Shown: positions 52,146-61,325 of the stretch, piece by piece | Numbering within the stretch: the stretch's first letter is position 1 | Layout of the letters: each line of letters starts with the position of its first letter | Source of the DNA: CAG-533 sp964589375 | Lineage (GTDB): Bacteria; Bacillota_I; Bacilli_A; RF39; UBA660 | Reading direction: 5' to 3' | DNA: 64,000 nt | Assembly (NCBI GenBank): GCA_964589375.1 | Contig: CAZPSA010000001.1 | Coordinates: 1 to 64,000, forward strand | Notes under the pieces: generated by a model | The model's database searches: none | Seen by the model: the letters and a program-made list of their open reading frames with translations, nothing else | Told to the model about the DNA's origin: nothing | Program-made: the position numbers and the translations under genes

Positions 52146-52361
52146 TTATAAGGTTTTTATGTTCGACGCACTGAGGTTAAGACTAATTATGACCTTTATA
52201 CTGTCTTTCCACACTCTATGTCTATAGCCATCTTCAGTTATTATAAACGTAGAATACCTGCATTTATGCCTAAAATGTCCTATTTTTATGGTGTTTTCCT
52301 CTATTTTTGGTATGTAAGTTACATACTCCTCACATGTGTCATTACGACAAAAAGTGAATTT
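52146..52361 (-). pseudogene. Transposase-like ORF fragment without start
   Basis: A 72-codon open frame has no start codon and ends in a stop. It reads like real protein: FCRNDTCEEYVTYIP, HKCRYSTFIITEDGYRHRVW. The Cys/His pattern resembles the zinc-binding N-terminus of some IS transposases. The 17-nt palindrome GTATGTAAGTTACATAC (52310-52326) is within it. It fills most of the 52048-52449 gap, which has no other gene. Confidence 0.35.
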
Positions 52362-52449
52362 TTATGAGTTTATAAAACAAAAAGTGTTAAATGTTACTTA
52401 CAGTATTCATAACCTAATATTAATATTTGAATAAAAGACTATTTATTAT

Positions 52450-52839
52450 TTATAATTCTATGTTATATTCTTTACATTTTTCTATTGATAAATCATGATC
52501 TTGTAGAGCTGATTTTTTATACCAATATTTTGCTTTTTCTAAATCCTTTTCTCCACAAAGACCTTCTTCATAAATCCAAGCTAAGTTACATTGTCCATCT
52601 CTATCTCCATGTTCAGCAGAACGAGTTGTCCAATATAGTGCTTTTCTTAAGTCCTTTTCTGTTCCAATACCTTCAAGATATGCAAATCCAACTTGACATT
52701 CAGCTAACGCATATGATGTTTCTTCAGCAATAACTAGATATCCTTCAAACCATTTCTTCATATCTTTTTCCCAGTATTGATCTAAATCCAAACATCTATC
52801 TAATTCTTTACATGGTTTATAATAACTACTTGCCATCAT
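52450..52839 (-). CDS. Sel1-repeat protein
   Basis: 129 residues with two clear Sel1 repeats (about 48-83 and 84-118: AECQVGFAYLEGIGTEKDLR; KALYWTTRSAEHGDRDGQCN), ending in a third helix. Sel1 proteins are protein-protein adaptors. GAGGAG precedes the tandem ATGs. It begins in the cytidine deaminase gene's stop region, so the two are co-expressed. Confidence 0.85.
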   Translation of the reverse strand: MMASSYYKPCKELDRCLDLDQYWEKDMKKWFEGYLVIAEETSYALAECQVGFAYLEGIGTEKDLRKALYWTTRSAEHGDRDGQCNLAWIYEEGLCGEKDLEKAKYWYKKSALQDHDLSIEKCKEYNIEL

Positions 52840-53255
52840 TATTTCTCCTCGTTAAATGCATTAGCCCAATAAAAAGGACTTAATTCTTCTAATGTTTTAA
52901 AAATTATTTCATTGTTTGGATTTGTTACTGCAACCTTAACATCTTTCCCCCAATAATATAATCTTTCTTGACATATACCACAAGCGGTAAGTATAGCAGG
53001 CATCTCATTTTCATTTTGTCTAGACATACACAACGAATGAGTGATATGTAAATTAAACTTTTGTGCTTCACACATCGCTCCAGTTTCCATACATAATTCA
53101 GCAGAAGCGTTAGGAGATTCTAAATATACACTAATTAAATATTCTCCTTCTTTAGTGTACATTATTGCACAACCACCCCATCCTGTTGGATATCTATGGT
53201 TTATAAAAACTAATGCTTTATCATACATTTCTTGCCCAATTTTTATATCATCCAT
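52839..53255 (-). CDS. Cytidine/blasticidin-S deaminase-like enzyme
   Basis: 138 residues. The zinc-deaminase signature is present: Cys55-Met-Glu57 (LCMETGA) and Cys92/Cys95 (ACGIC). This pattern fits cytidine deaminases or blasticidin-S deaminases. It would act on cytidine or a related base antibiotic. It is followed by a Sel1 gene and preceded by a Nudix fusion, 5 nt away. Confidence 0.8.
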   Translation of the reverse strand: MDDIKIGQEMYDKALVFINHRYPTGWGGCAIMYTKEGEYLISVYLESPNASAELCMETGAMCEAQKFNLHITHSLCMSRQNENEMPAILTACGICQERLYYWGKDVKVAVTNPNNEIIFKTLEELSPFYWANAFNEEK

Positions 53256-53260
53256 AAATA

Positions 53261-54202
53261 TTAAATCTCCTTTACTATGTCTTTCACATTTTCATGAGTG
53301 CATTTATCTAAAAACTCATTAGTATCCATCCATTGAACAGATATCATTCTTTCTTCTTTAGGAATAGGATTTCCCTCTTCTTTTACATTAAAAAGAAATG
53401 GAACAATGGTTTTCCTAATTAATTTATTAGAAGGAGTTAAAAACTCATAAGAATACGATGTTAATTCTTTAACCAAATCATCTTTAGTAATAACAATATT
53501 TGTTTCTTCATAACATTCTCTAATAGCTGTTTCAATTATTGATTCATTTTCTTCTTTATGACCTTTAGGCAATGATACTGTTTCTTTCCCATAAATCATT
53601 TCATTTGTCGAAAGAATTTTTCCATTACACATTACTACTGCCATTGCACTTAATTCGATTTTAGCTTTAGTAGGATTTATGAACTCTTCAATCATTGTTT
53701 TTAATTCATCTACTTCTAAAATTGAATCTTTTAATTTTAAGTTATAGTTGTGTCTTTCAACACCTAGCACATGATTAGTGTATCTAGTGCTTTCAAACCA
53801 TTTTTCAAAACAAGGTATGAAATCAGGGGATTTTTTTGAATCACCATAAATCCCTATGATAAATAATCTTTTAACAAGATTTTCACATTTATCTTCGTTG
53901 TTCATAAAGTAATCTTGACATCTTTCATTTAAAACAAAATACAATGACGAAGGATTTCCACAATACATTGGAACAATAAAAACAACTTTTTGATAGTTAG
54001 GAATGTCATCTAAAAGATTATAAATATCATCATTTCGATATTTACAACAATTATCAAAACATTCATAATCGCAATTACTGCAACTATTAACATTTAAATC
54101 TCTAAAATATATAATTTTATCTTCCTCTTTTGCTAGATGTCTTGCAATTTCATCACAATTACCATCTTTTCTAGCTGAGAAACTAATTAATAATTTTTTC
54201 AT
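53261..54202 (-). CDS. Flavodoxin-like/Nudix hydrolase fusion
   Basis: 313 residues. The N-terminal 175 residues resemble NADPH-dependent FMN reductases (LLISFSARKDGNCDEIARHL, VFIVPMYCGNPSSLYF), with a CSNCDYECFDNCC cluster. The C-terminal domain carries a Nudix box at 214-236 (GHKEENE then RECYEETNI). Nudix enzymes hydrolyse NDP-linked substrates. The fusion is unusual. Frame is intact over the junction. Confidence 0.8.
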   Translation of the reverse strand: MKKLLISFSARKDGNCDEIARHLAKEEDKIIYFRDLNVNSCSNCDYECFDNCCKYRNDDIYNLLDDIPNYQKVVFIVPMYCGNPSSLYFVLNERCQDYFMNNEDKCENLVKRLFIIGIYGDSKKSPDFIPCFEKWFESTRYTNHVLGVERHNYNLKLKDSILEVDELKTMIEEFINPTKAKIELSAMAVVMCNGKILSTNEMIYGKETVSLPKGHKEENESIIETAIRECYEETNIVITKDDLVKELTSYSYEFLTPSNKLIRKTIVPFLFNVKEEGNPIPKEERMISVQWMDTNEFLDKCTHENVKDIVKEI

Positions 54203-54225
54203 ATTGTACTCCTTGCTCGTTAGGG

Positions 54226-54669
54226 TTATTGTCTATTTAGTACTACCAAAATCTTATTATAATCATTCCATAATCTTTCATCATTTCTAATGTCATAATA
54301 TTTCTTAAGAACAATATTATCAAAGATATCATTATATATGGCACCATCTCCAATATAAATATCATCATAAGACCTTATAATCCAATTCAATTGCTTAAAT
54401 GTTATGTCTATCACGAATCCATCAACAACGAGCCATTCATGATTAAATTTGTTTTCTGGAACGCCATCATCATAAAATCCATTATACCTTTCTACACGAA
54501 AATCATAATTTTTTTTAAGATAATACCAAAGTAAATCACAAGCATCGTCACAACAACCTATTGGAAAGTTTGACATTCTATCCTTTCTCTCAAACAATCC
54601 ACTAAACTTTACTTCTATTATTGAATTATAAAATTTATTTACAATTGAATATAGTTCATTAAATTTCAT
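54226..54669 (-). CDS. Thiol-hydrolase-like protein (Cys-His-Asp pattern)
   Basis: 147 residues from the ATG at 54669 with GGAAGGA upstream; a TTG 15 nt earlier is possible. GCCDDACDLLWYYL provides a candidate nucleophile Cys; HEWLVVDGFVIDIT provides candidate His and Asp, as in transglutaminase/papain-like folds. No signal peptide. Substrate unknown; function not established. Confidence 0.5.
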   Translation of the reverse strand: MKFNELYSIVNKFYNSIIEVKFSGLFERKDRMSNFPIGCCDDACDLLWYYLKKNYDFRVERYNGFYDDGVPENKFNHEWLVVDGFVIDITFKQLNWIIRSYDDIYIGDGAIYNDIFDNIVLKKYYDIRNDERLWNDYNKILVVLNRQ

Positions 54670-54781
54670 ACAAAATCCTTCCAATATTATGTCTTACTTT
54701 TTTCATTTTTGTCATCAATAATTATAACATTTTTCATATTATTAATCTAATATTTTAAATAATAAAAATATTTTATTTTGT

Positions 54782-54816
54782 AAAAAAAGGCAAGAACAAT
54801 TATAGTTCAATGCCTT
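54782..54816 (-). terminator. Terminator of rlmD
   Basis: AAGGCA/TGCCTT stem with additional GAAC/GTTC pairing in the loop, followed on the minus strand by seven T. It lies 6 nt past the rlmD stop and separates core genes from the accessory island. Confidence 0.85.
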
Positions 54817-54822
54817 GTATTT

Positions 54823-56505
54823 TTATATCATTTTAAAATGCTTTAAAGCATCAACAATCATTTCTTCTTTTTCTTTTGTACAATTAGGTTGACGTGAATT
54901 TTCACTTTTTGGCTTGTTATAACATTCTCTTTCTATGATTCCATATTTTGTTTTTATTTGAGCAATATTTAATGAAGATACTTTAACATTGTATTTATTT
55001 AAAATATATTCTTTAATTTCTGGATATGACGCTCCTTCTGGTTCTTTTCTAGAATCCACATCTTCAACAACTTTCTTAATAAGTTTCTTCCCTTTTTCGT
55101 TATCAAAATTAAGATTTACGTTAACTTTGGAGTTATTACTTTTGTGGGACAACAAGACAACCGTTTCAACGTTACAAGTTTGAGGGAACATGTCTAATGG
55201 TTGAATCTGTAATATATGATATTTCTTTTGTAAATGATTACAGTTTTTAGCAAGGGTTGCGGTATTACAAGAAACATAAACTATTTTCTTTACAGGAAAT
55301 TGTTGTAAATAATTTATTAATCTTAAATCTAGTCCTGCTCTTGGTGGATCTACCACTAAAACATCAGGAATAAAGCCTTCTTTACGCCACTTAGTTAAAC
55401 AAGTAATAATATCTCCTGAATAAAATCTTGCATTAGATACATTATTCAATTTAGCATTTTGAATAGCATTTTTAATTCCTTCTTTATTAATATCAATGCC
55501 TCTAACCTCATCAACATATTTACTAAGCCAAATACCAATAGTGCCTACTCCACAAAAAGCATCTACTACTTTTTCTTCTTTATGTAGTTTTGCGACATTC
55601 ACAATTGTACTATATAGTTTTTCTGTTTGTTCACAGTTTAATTGAAAAAAGGCTGTTGGTAATAATTCAAATTTATAAGGTCCAAGTTTTTCACAGATTG
55701 TATCATTACCTACTACTTTAAAAGTATCTGTTCCAAAATTTTCAATAGCATCAGGATTATCATTAATACTAACATAAATACTTTTTACTTTATCAATTTT
55801 TATTAAATCAGAAGCAATATTAATTGTTCTTTGATCTTTTTTAAATAGTATTAAAGTAACTTGAATATCACCAGTAATACTTGAACTTCTAATTACAAGG
55901 TGTCTTAATATTCCTTCTTTAGATTTAGGATTATAAGCTATTACTTGATATTTAGTTAAAAATTCACATATTTCTTTTACTGCTTTTCTAATATCTTCTC
56001 TTTCAACTAAACAATCTTCAATATAAACAAGTTTATTTGAATCAAAAGCATAAAGTCCGGTTACAAGTTTTTCACCATCATATCTAACTGGAAGTTTGGC
56101 TTTATTACGGTAATGCCATGGATTTTCTTGAATAATTGTATCTTTAAATATTTTAGGATTAAGTGTTCCATTATAATATCTTGAAAATGATTCTTCAACA
56201 ATTTGTTTTTTTAATTTACCTTGTTCTTCATATTTAATATGAAGTAACTGACATCCACCACATTGTTCATAGTACTTACATGGGGGCGTCACTCTATTGG
56301 GTGATGTTGTTTTAAACTTTATCGCCTTACCAATCGCATATTTTTCTTTAACATCCAACATTCTAACTACTACTTCTTCAGAAGGAATTGTAAAAGGAAC
56401 AAATACCGCAAGTCTTTTATAATATCCAATTCCTTCACCATTAATTCCTGTTCTTTTAATTGTAAGTAATACTTCTTGATTTTTGTTTAATACATTTGGG
56501 CCCAT
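54823..56505 (-). CDS. rlmD: 23S rRNA (uracil-C5)-methyltransferase
   Basis: 560 residues. An N-terminal TRAM domain (about 8-65), Fe-S cysteines in CKYYEQCGGCQLLH, the SAM motif DAFCGVGTIG (near 320) and the catalytic Cys in VSCNTATL identify the RlmCD/RumA family. The final 100 residues are an extra domain (SYPEIKEYILNKYNVKVSSL, then PKSENSRQPNC), common in Firmicutes homologues. Genes of this family are known insertion sites of mobile elements, and here it borders the accessory island; it is itself intact. Confidence 0.92.
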   Translation of the reverse strand: MGPNVLNKNQEVLLTIKRTGINGEGIGYYKRLAVFVPFTIPSEEVVVRMLDVKEKYAIGKAIKFKTTSPNRVTPPCKYYEQCGGCQLLHIKYEEQGKLKKQIVEESFSRYYNGTLNPKIFKDTIIQENPWHYRNKAKLPVRYDGEKLVTGLYAFDSNKLVYIEDCLVEREDIRKAVKEICEFLTKYQVIAYNPKSKEGILRHLVIRSSSITGDIQVTLILFKKDQRTINIASDLIKIDKVKSIYVSINDNPDAIENFGTDTFKVVGNDTICEKLGPYKFELLPTAFFQLNCEQTEKLYSTIVNVAKLHKEEKVVDAFCGVGTIGIWLSKYVDEVRGIDINKEGIKNAIQNAKLNNVSNARFYSGDIITCLTKWRKEGFIPDVLVVDPPRAGLDLRLINYLQQFPVKKIVYVSCNTATLAKNCNHLQKKYHILQIQPLDMFPQTCNVETVVLLSHKSNNSKVNVNLNFDNEKGKKLIKKVVEDVDSRKEPEGASYPEIKEYILNKYNVKVSSLNIAQIKTKYGIIERECYNKPKSENSRQPNCTKEKEEMIVDALKHFKMI

Positions 56506-56526
56506 ACTACACCTCTTTCATAATAG

Positions 56527-56570
56527 ATTATACCACAAGATTTGATTTTTTGCATTTGATGTGGTATAAT
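56527..56570. promoter_or_regulatory. Divergent promoters sharing an 11-bp inverted repeat
   Basis: On the plus strand TTGATT (56542-56547) and TATAAT (56565-56570) have a 17-bp spacer and serve the gene at 56609. The mirror -10 TATAAT for rlmD lies in the left arm. The arms ATTATACCACA and TGTGGTATAAT are exact complements 22 bp apart. This could be one operator shared by both promoters or chance similarity of the two promoters. Confidence 0.6.
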
Positions 56571-56608
56571 TATTAATAAATGTTACAAGATAATATAAAG
56601 GAGTTAAT

Positions 56609-57331
56609 ATGGAAGAAAATAAAAATGTGAATATAGATATAAAGAAACAAAAGACAAGAAGATTAGTTGTATTACTTAGTAGTCTAGGGGTTGTCATTTT
56701 ATTTGTTCTTGCTTTTATCTTTGTATTTCAACAACCTAAAGTGGTAAAATTTGAAAATCTAAAGGGAAATAAAATAGATGATGTCGCATTAACTGAAGAT
56801 GGATATATTTCAAAAGAAGATTTATCTAAAATTAATAATAAAATTAATTCATTTACCGTTAATGATAATGCAAATTCTACAAATGTAGTATGGGACTTTA
56901 AGGGATGGTACTTAGATCAATCATTTAATAATCCTATTAGTGATATTGCGACTTATAAGTTTACATCTACAACTACTCTTTTCGCAAAGTGGACTTTACA
57001 TCGTTATCAAATAACTTATGATTTTGGTGGAATTAAAATTACAAATGAAAATAAATTACCGAAAGAATATGTTGCTAAACACACCTTCCCAGAAGACTGG
57101 AGTAACTCGGATAAAGATAATGTTTGGAAAGCCGATTTTGATTATAGTAATGGGGTTCCAAGCTTTAATGAAAGTAAAGCTTTACTAGGTATTGATTTAG
57201 TAAATCCTATTCCATCAAGAAGCGCCTATACTTTTGTTGGATGGTATACTGAACCTGAATTTATTAATAAAATTGAAAGATTAGATAATGTAAATCCTAA
57301 AGATATTACCTTATATGCTAAATTTGAATAA
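56609..57331 (+). CDS. Membrane-anchored protein with InlB-type repeats
   Basis: 240 residues, the only clear plus-strand gene of the window. The N-terminus is charged and followed by one membrane helix (VVLLSSLGVVILFVLAFIFV, 24-43). Two InlB B-repeat-like units follow: FKGWYLDQSFNNPI...LFAKW and FVGWYTEPEFINKI...LYAKFE. Such repeats are extracellular. AAGGAG lies upstream of the ATG. It reads toward the PdaA gene and shares a terminator with it. Confidence 0.85.
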   Translation: MEENKNVNIDIKKQKTRRLVVLLSSLGVVILFVLAFIFVFQQPKVVKFENLKGNKIDDVALTEDGYISKEDLSKINNKINSFTVNDNANSTNVVWDFKGWYLDQSFNNPISDIATYKFTSTTTLFAKWTLHRYQITYDFGGIKITNENKLPKEYVAKHTFPEDWSNSDKDNVWKADFDYSNGVPSFNESKALLGIDLVNPIPSRSAYTFVGWYTEPEFINKIERLDNVNPKDITLYAKFE

Positions 57332-57337
57332 TTAAAA

Positions 57338-57360
57338 AGCCTCCATTGGAGACTTTTTTT
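57338..57360. terminator. Bidirectional terminator between convergent genes
   Basis: AGCCTCC/GGAGACT stem (one mismatch) with T-run on the plus strand and A-run before it, between the converging InlB-repeat and deacetylase genes. Confidence 0.75.
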
Positions 57361-57363
57361 ATA

Positions 57364-58113
57364 CTATAAATCTAAAACAGTTCTAAAAGAATAACCCTGA
57401 TTTTTAATCTCATCAATAATTTCACCAAGTGCTAAGCTATTAGTTTTCGATACTGAATGAAGTAAAATAATCGCTCCATTATGTAAGTTATCAATTACAC
57501 TTTTAATCGCTTTATCAACTGATGCTTGATGTGAACTATCCCAATCACAATAGGCAATAGACCAAAATACCGTCTTATAACCTAGTTCTTGAACATTCTT
57601 TAATGCATCTTTTGTAAATTCACCCTCAGGTGGTCTAAAGTATCTAGCAAGTTGATATCCAGTAAGATCAAAATATGCATTATTTAACTTTTCTAAATCT
57701 TCTTTTAATTCCTTCTTAGATAAGGTTTGAATCTTTTTATGACTATATGAGTGATTACACATAACATGACCTTCAAGTCTCATACGATAAGTTAAATCAC
57801 TAAATCTTTTAACAAAATCACCTGTTATAAAAAAACTCGCCTTTACATCTTTTTCTTTTAAAGTATTAAGAATATTATCAAGTTCGCCATTATCATACCC
57901 TGCATCAAAGGTTAAATAAACAATTTTTTTCGAGGTATCACCAACATAAAAGGATGAGGTACCATCTAACAAACTTTGGTATTTACCAATATCTGGGGTT
58001 AAGTGATGAGGATTTCTTTTAAATCCAAAACCAGCTGCTTCAACATTCATAGTATATAGGGAAAATAAGATTGTGAACAAACACGTAAGAATAAAGATTT
58101 TTTTCTTAATCAT
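57364..58113 (-). CDS. Polysaccharide deacetylase (PdaA-type)
   Basis: 249 residues with a signal peptide or anchor (KIFILTCLFTILFSLYTMNV). The NodB domain shows TFDAGYDN (the PdaA variant of TFDDG), HSYSHKKI and RPPEGEF. It deacetylates N-acetylmuramic acid in peptidoglycan, the PdaA step toward muramic delta-lactam. Signal and motifs indicate activity outside the membrane. Its presence implies a cell wall and possibly sporulation-type cortex modification. Confidence 0.85.
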   Translation of the reverse strand: MIKKKIFILTCLFTILFSLYTMNVEAAGFGFKRNPHHLTPDIGKYQSLLDGTSSFYVGDTSKKIVYLTFDAGYDNGELDNILNTLKEKDVKASFFITGDFVKRFSDLTYRMRLEGHVMCNHSYSHKKIQTLSKKELKEDLEKLNNAYFDLTGYQLARYFRPPEGEFTKDALKNVQELGYKTVFWSIAYCDWDSSHQASVDKAIKSVIDNLHNGAIILLHSVSKTNSLALGEIIDEIKNQGYSFRTVLDL

Positions 58114-58152
58114 TGTTTTACCTCGCTTTGTTCATAATTATTATATCCAATA

Positions 58153-58905
58153 TTACTTATTTATTTCATACCTTTTTTTGGTAAAGTAATAATGAAGACA
58201 AACAACATAAACAAACGATAAAACAATTAAATATAACCAAAAAATAAATAACATAAGTGAAGATGTAGTTCCATATAATACATCATAATTATTTAATTTA
58301 AGAATATAATTAACATAATAATATACAATAGTTAAAATATACCAAATTAAAGTAATTAATAAACTTATAAAAAAAGTCTGCTTAAATTTAATTTTAATCG
58401 GAACAACTACCTTATATAAAAAGCCAAGAATTAAACTAATTGAAATAAATTGTAATAAAAATTGAAGAATTAGCATTACATAATATTCATTTATTTGTAA
58501 TATATTTTTGAAAAAATATAAAAAATAAATTACAAAAGCAATTTGTGCAGTAATAATAATTAATAAAATAACCATTAAAATAATACTTCTTATTTTTCTA
58601 CTTATTCTTGGTCTTCTTTTTTCTTCTTGATATATTACATCTGATGAAATATGTAGTTCATTTATAAACTTTGATGATACCCATATAATCGATATTACTA
58701 AAGATATAAGTGAAATTATATTCTTTGTATTAGAAAATTGATAGTCAGGTAGAAAATCAATTTGTAAAAATTTAAAGATATTACTTAATAATACCATTAT
58801 GGGAATGATAATAAATAATAAATAAAAAGTGATTGATGCTGCTAAGGTACTAGGATTAACTTCATTTAGGTATTTGGAAAGTTCCTTAAGTTGTTTCTTT
58901 TTCAT
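58153..58905 (-). CDS. YihY/virulence factor BrkB-family membrane protein
   Basis: 250 residues with about six membrane segments. The start TLAASITFYLLFIIIPIMVL is the typical YihY N-terminal region (A-A-x-x-Y-x-L-x-x-x-P). No catalytic motif is known for the family; transport or membrane roles are assumed. AAAGGAG precedes it, right after the hairpin at 58928-58959. Confidence 0.8.
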   Translation of the reverse strand: MKKKQLKELSKYLNEVNPSTLAASITFYLLFIIIPIMVLLSNIFKFLQIDFLPDYQFSNTKNIISLISLVISIIWVSSKFINELHISSDVIYQEEKRRPRISRKIRSIILMVILLIIITAQIAFVIYFLYFFKNILQINEYYVMLILQFLLQFISISLILGFLYKVVVPIKIKFKQTFFISLLITLIWYILTIVYYYVNYILKLNNYDVLYGTTSSLMLFIFWLYLIVLSFVYVVCLHYYFTKKRYEINK

Positions 58906-58927
58906 GTCATTCTCCTTTAAAAGATAA

Positions 58928-58959
58928 GCTGTTATATACTAAAAAAGTAATATAACAGC
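58928..58959. terminator. Hairpin between aminopeptidase P and YihY genes
   Basis: GCTGTTATAT/ATATAACAGC, a perfect 10-bp stem. The T-run is on the plus strand (58960-58968); the minus side is only TTATCTTTT, so termination of the minus-strand genes may be partial. Confidence 0.5.
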
Positions 58960-58965
58960 ATTTTT

Positions 58966-60219
58966 TTATTTCATATAATTTTCAATATCTTTTACTTCTT
59001 TAATGATATCTTTTGATAATAGGATTGCTTTACCTTTAGTAATTAAAATATTATCTTCAATACGAATACCAATATTTTCTTCAGGTATATAAAGACCTGG
59101 TTCAATAGTAATGACCATTCCTTCTTTTAATCCCATATTACTATGTGATGGATCATGAACATCTAATCCAAGAGAATGACCAATTGAATGGAAATAATAT
59201 TTAATTAATTCACTATCTTCTTTAATTATACCAAGGCTTTTTAATCCATCAGCTAATAATTTTTTTGCATAATCATTTAGATCTTTCCAACTCATTCCAT
59301 CAGTTGCATATTCAATACATAACTTATTAGTATTTAATACGACTTCATATATTGCTTTTTGACGATCTGTAAATTTACCAGATACTGGGAATGTTCTTGA
59401 AATATCACTTGAATAATGTTTTGTGTAACATCCAACATCCATTAAAAGAAGTGAATCATTGATAATGTCACAATTGTTATCATCATAATGTAAGACTGTT
59501 GCATTATGTCCTGCAGCAATAATATCATTGAATGATAATGACTTACCCTCTTTAATAATTTGGAAATCATGATATGCATTAGCAATACTTTCATTTGAAA
59601 GTTCTTGGTGATGAATCATTACATTATAAATTGCATTTTTAGTAGTACTGATACTTTGTTTAATTAATTCAACTTCTGCTTCATTCTTGCACATTCTTAG
59701 TTCAACAATTTCATTATAGCAATTTTTAATTACAATACTAGGGTATTTATCTTTTATTTTTCTAGCATATTCAAGACCAAAAGTATTATATAGTTTTAAA
59801 TTTCTTTGTTCTAAATCAAGATATATTGTTTTGGCTTCATTTAAACCATAACGATTAGATTGATATAAGCCTTCTACTTTACTATCAAATAAATTTAAGT
59901 CAAAAATATTTTTAGTATTTATTCCTGATATCTTAGATGCTTCTTCAAAAGATAGGGTCGCACCTAACCATTTTGCTTTTTCCACATCTACCTTTTCAAT
60001 AAATAGCCATTCTAAATATTTTTCATCAAATTTACCAATCACAAGAATAACTTCAGCTTGGTCAATGCCAGTTAAATAATAGAAATTATTATTAACAACA
60101 TAATCATAAACAGCATCAGCTGATTTAAATACATCATAACCTGAATGTATAATAGCAATACTATTATTGTCTAATTTTTCAAATAAATGTTTACGATTTA
60201 AAGAAAGATAATTATTCAT
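58966..60219 (-). CDS. Aminopeptidase P-family metallopeptidase
   Basis: 417 residues. N-terminal creatinase-like domain, then the pita-bread peptidase domain with metal ligands in LLMDVGCYTKHYSSDISRTF (two Asp), HSIGHSLGLDVHD (His), TIEPGLY and RIEDNILIT (two Glu). It removes the first residue before proline in the cytosol. It overlaps the MarR gene's stop (TAATG), so the two are cotranslated. Confidence 0.9.
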   Translation of the reverse strand: MNNYLSLNRKHLFEKLDNNSIAIIHSGYDVFKSADAVYDYVVNNNFYYLTGIDQAEVILVIGKFDEKYLEWLFIEKVDVEKAKWLGATLSFEEASKISGINTKNIFDLNLFDSKVEGLYQSNRYGLNEAKTIYLDLEQRNLKLYNTFGLEYARKIKDKYPSIVIKNCYNEIVELRMCKNEAEVELIKQSISTTKNAIYNVMIHHQELSNESIANAYHDFQIIKEGKSLSFNDIIAAGHNATVLHYDDNNCDIINDSLLLMDVGCYTKHYSSDISRTFPVSGKFTDRQKAIYEVVLNTNKLCIEYATDGMSWKDLNDYAKKLLADGLKSLGIIKEDSELIKYYFHSIGHSLGLDVHDPSHSNMGLKEGMVITIEPGLYIPEENIGIRIEDNILITKGKAILLSKDIIKEVKDIENYMK

Positions 60220-61220
60220 TATTTAGTACTTCCTTTCTTAACAGTAGTTGTAATTGATTTAGGATCATAGTAGTTTTCTAAAACTAAAGCAAATTGATTC
60301 ATTACTGTAACTGCTTGTTTTAAAGTAATTGTATCAAGAACAAGTCCTAAGATATTTTCATGAAATTTATCATGTTCTTTTAAGACTTTCTTTGCTTTTT
60401 GAGTTGTACTAACTAGAATAATACGATGGTCCATTTCATGTCTAATTCTTAATAGATATCCTTTTTGAACTAATCGATTAATACTAATAGTAAGTGAACC
60501 AACAGTTACTTTTAATTTTTTTGCTATTAAAGACATTGGTTTATTATTATTTTGGTCTACCATTTCAATTACATGCAATTCACCAATTGTTAAATCTTGG
60601 ATAAGTTTTGTATCCATGGTTTTTTCTTCAATAACATTTGTTAAATTAGCGATATAAGTAAAAGCTTCTGATAATTTCTTATAAAGTGGTTTTTCTTCTT
60701 TCGTCCATACTTTAACTTTTTTAGGTGTAGGTCTAACAATTATAGTAGGTTCTGTATTTTTTTCTTTTTCCTTTTTTGTTTCTTCTTTCGGTTCTCTTTT
60801 TGGAGGTTCGATTGTAAGAGATTTCGAACTAACCTTAGGAAGGGGATTTTCTGAAGGTTTTCTTCCACGTTTTTTTGTTTCTATTCCAAGTGTTGTATCA
60901 AGAGAATCAGTTTTGTTTTCAATAACATCATCTGCCATATTAACAGTTGGTTCTGAAACTTTAATTATTTTGGCTGGTGACTTTTTAATAATAACTGGTT
61001 GTTTTAGTGTAGTTTCAGCTTTTTTAGTTGTTTTTTTCGTTGTTGTTTTTTTGGTTGTTGTTTTCTTAGTTGTTGCTTTCTTAGTTGTTGCTTTAGTTGC
61101 TGTCTTTTTTTCAACTACTTTCAAAGTACCAGTTTTAGGGTCTATCTTTGTTTTGGTTGTAGCCTTTTTTGTTGTAGTTTTTTTAGGGGTTACCTTTTTT
61201 ACTTCTTCTATATTTTCCAT
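60219..61220 (-). CDS. MarR-family regulator with Lys/Thr-rich N-terminus (FabT-like)
   Basis: 333 residues. Residues about 1-80 are a low-complexity Lys/Thr repeat (KKTTTKK units), followed by a Pro/Lys/Glu-rich linker to about 180. The MarR winged helix occupies about 190-325 (SLIAKKLKVTVGSLTISINR then HEMDHRIILVS). MarR proteins are usually 140-160 residues, so the N-terminal half is an addition. FabT, a MarR protein next to acpP, controls fatty acid synthesis genes; the neighbour here is acpP. The Lys-rich part may bind DNA. GAGGTGATATT precedes ATG. Confidence 0.8.
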   Translation of the reverse strand: MENIEEVKKVTPKKTTTKKATTKTKIDPKTGTLKVVEKKTATKATTKKATTKKTTTKKTTTKKTTKKAETTLKQPVIIKKSPAKIIKVSEPTVNMADDVIENKTDSLDTTLGIETKKRGRKPSENPLPKVSSKSLTIEPPKREPKEETKKEKEKNTEPTIIVRPTPKKVKVWTKEEKPLYKKLSEAFTYIANLTNVIEEKTMDTKLIQDLTIGELHVIEMVDQNNNKPMSLIAKKLKVTVGSLTISINRLVQKGYLLRIRHEMDHRIILVSTTQKAKKVLKEHDKFHENILGLVLDTITLKQAVTVMNQFALVLENYYDPKSITTTVKKGSTK

Positions 61221-61283
61221 AATATCACCTCTTTAGTTTTATTATAAAACAATTTTAGTTTAAAGTCAAATATTTTACTTTTG

Positions 61284-61314
61284 AAAATAAAAAGCATATT
61301 TATAAAAAATATGC
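61284..61314 (-). terminator. Terminator of acpP
   Basis: GCATATT/AATATGC stem (61294-61314) followed on the minus strand by TTTTTATTTT. Confidence 0.7.
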
Positions 61315-61325
61315 CTTTATAATTT

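Noticed and set aside
54823..56505. rlmD disrupted by the element
   Set aside because: The gene is complete, including its C-terminal extension, and has its own terminator; it only borders the island.
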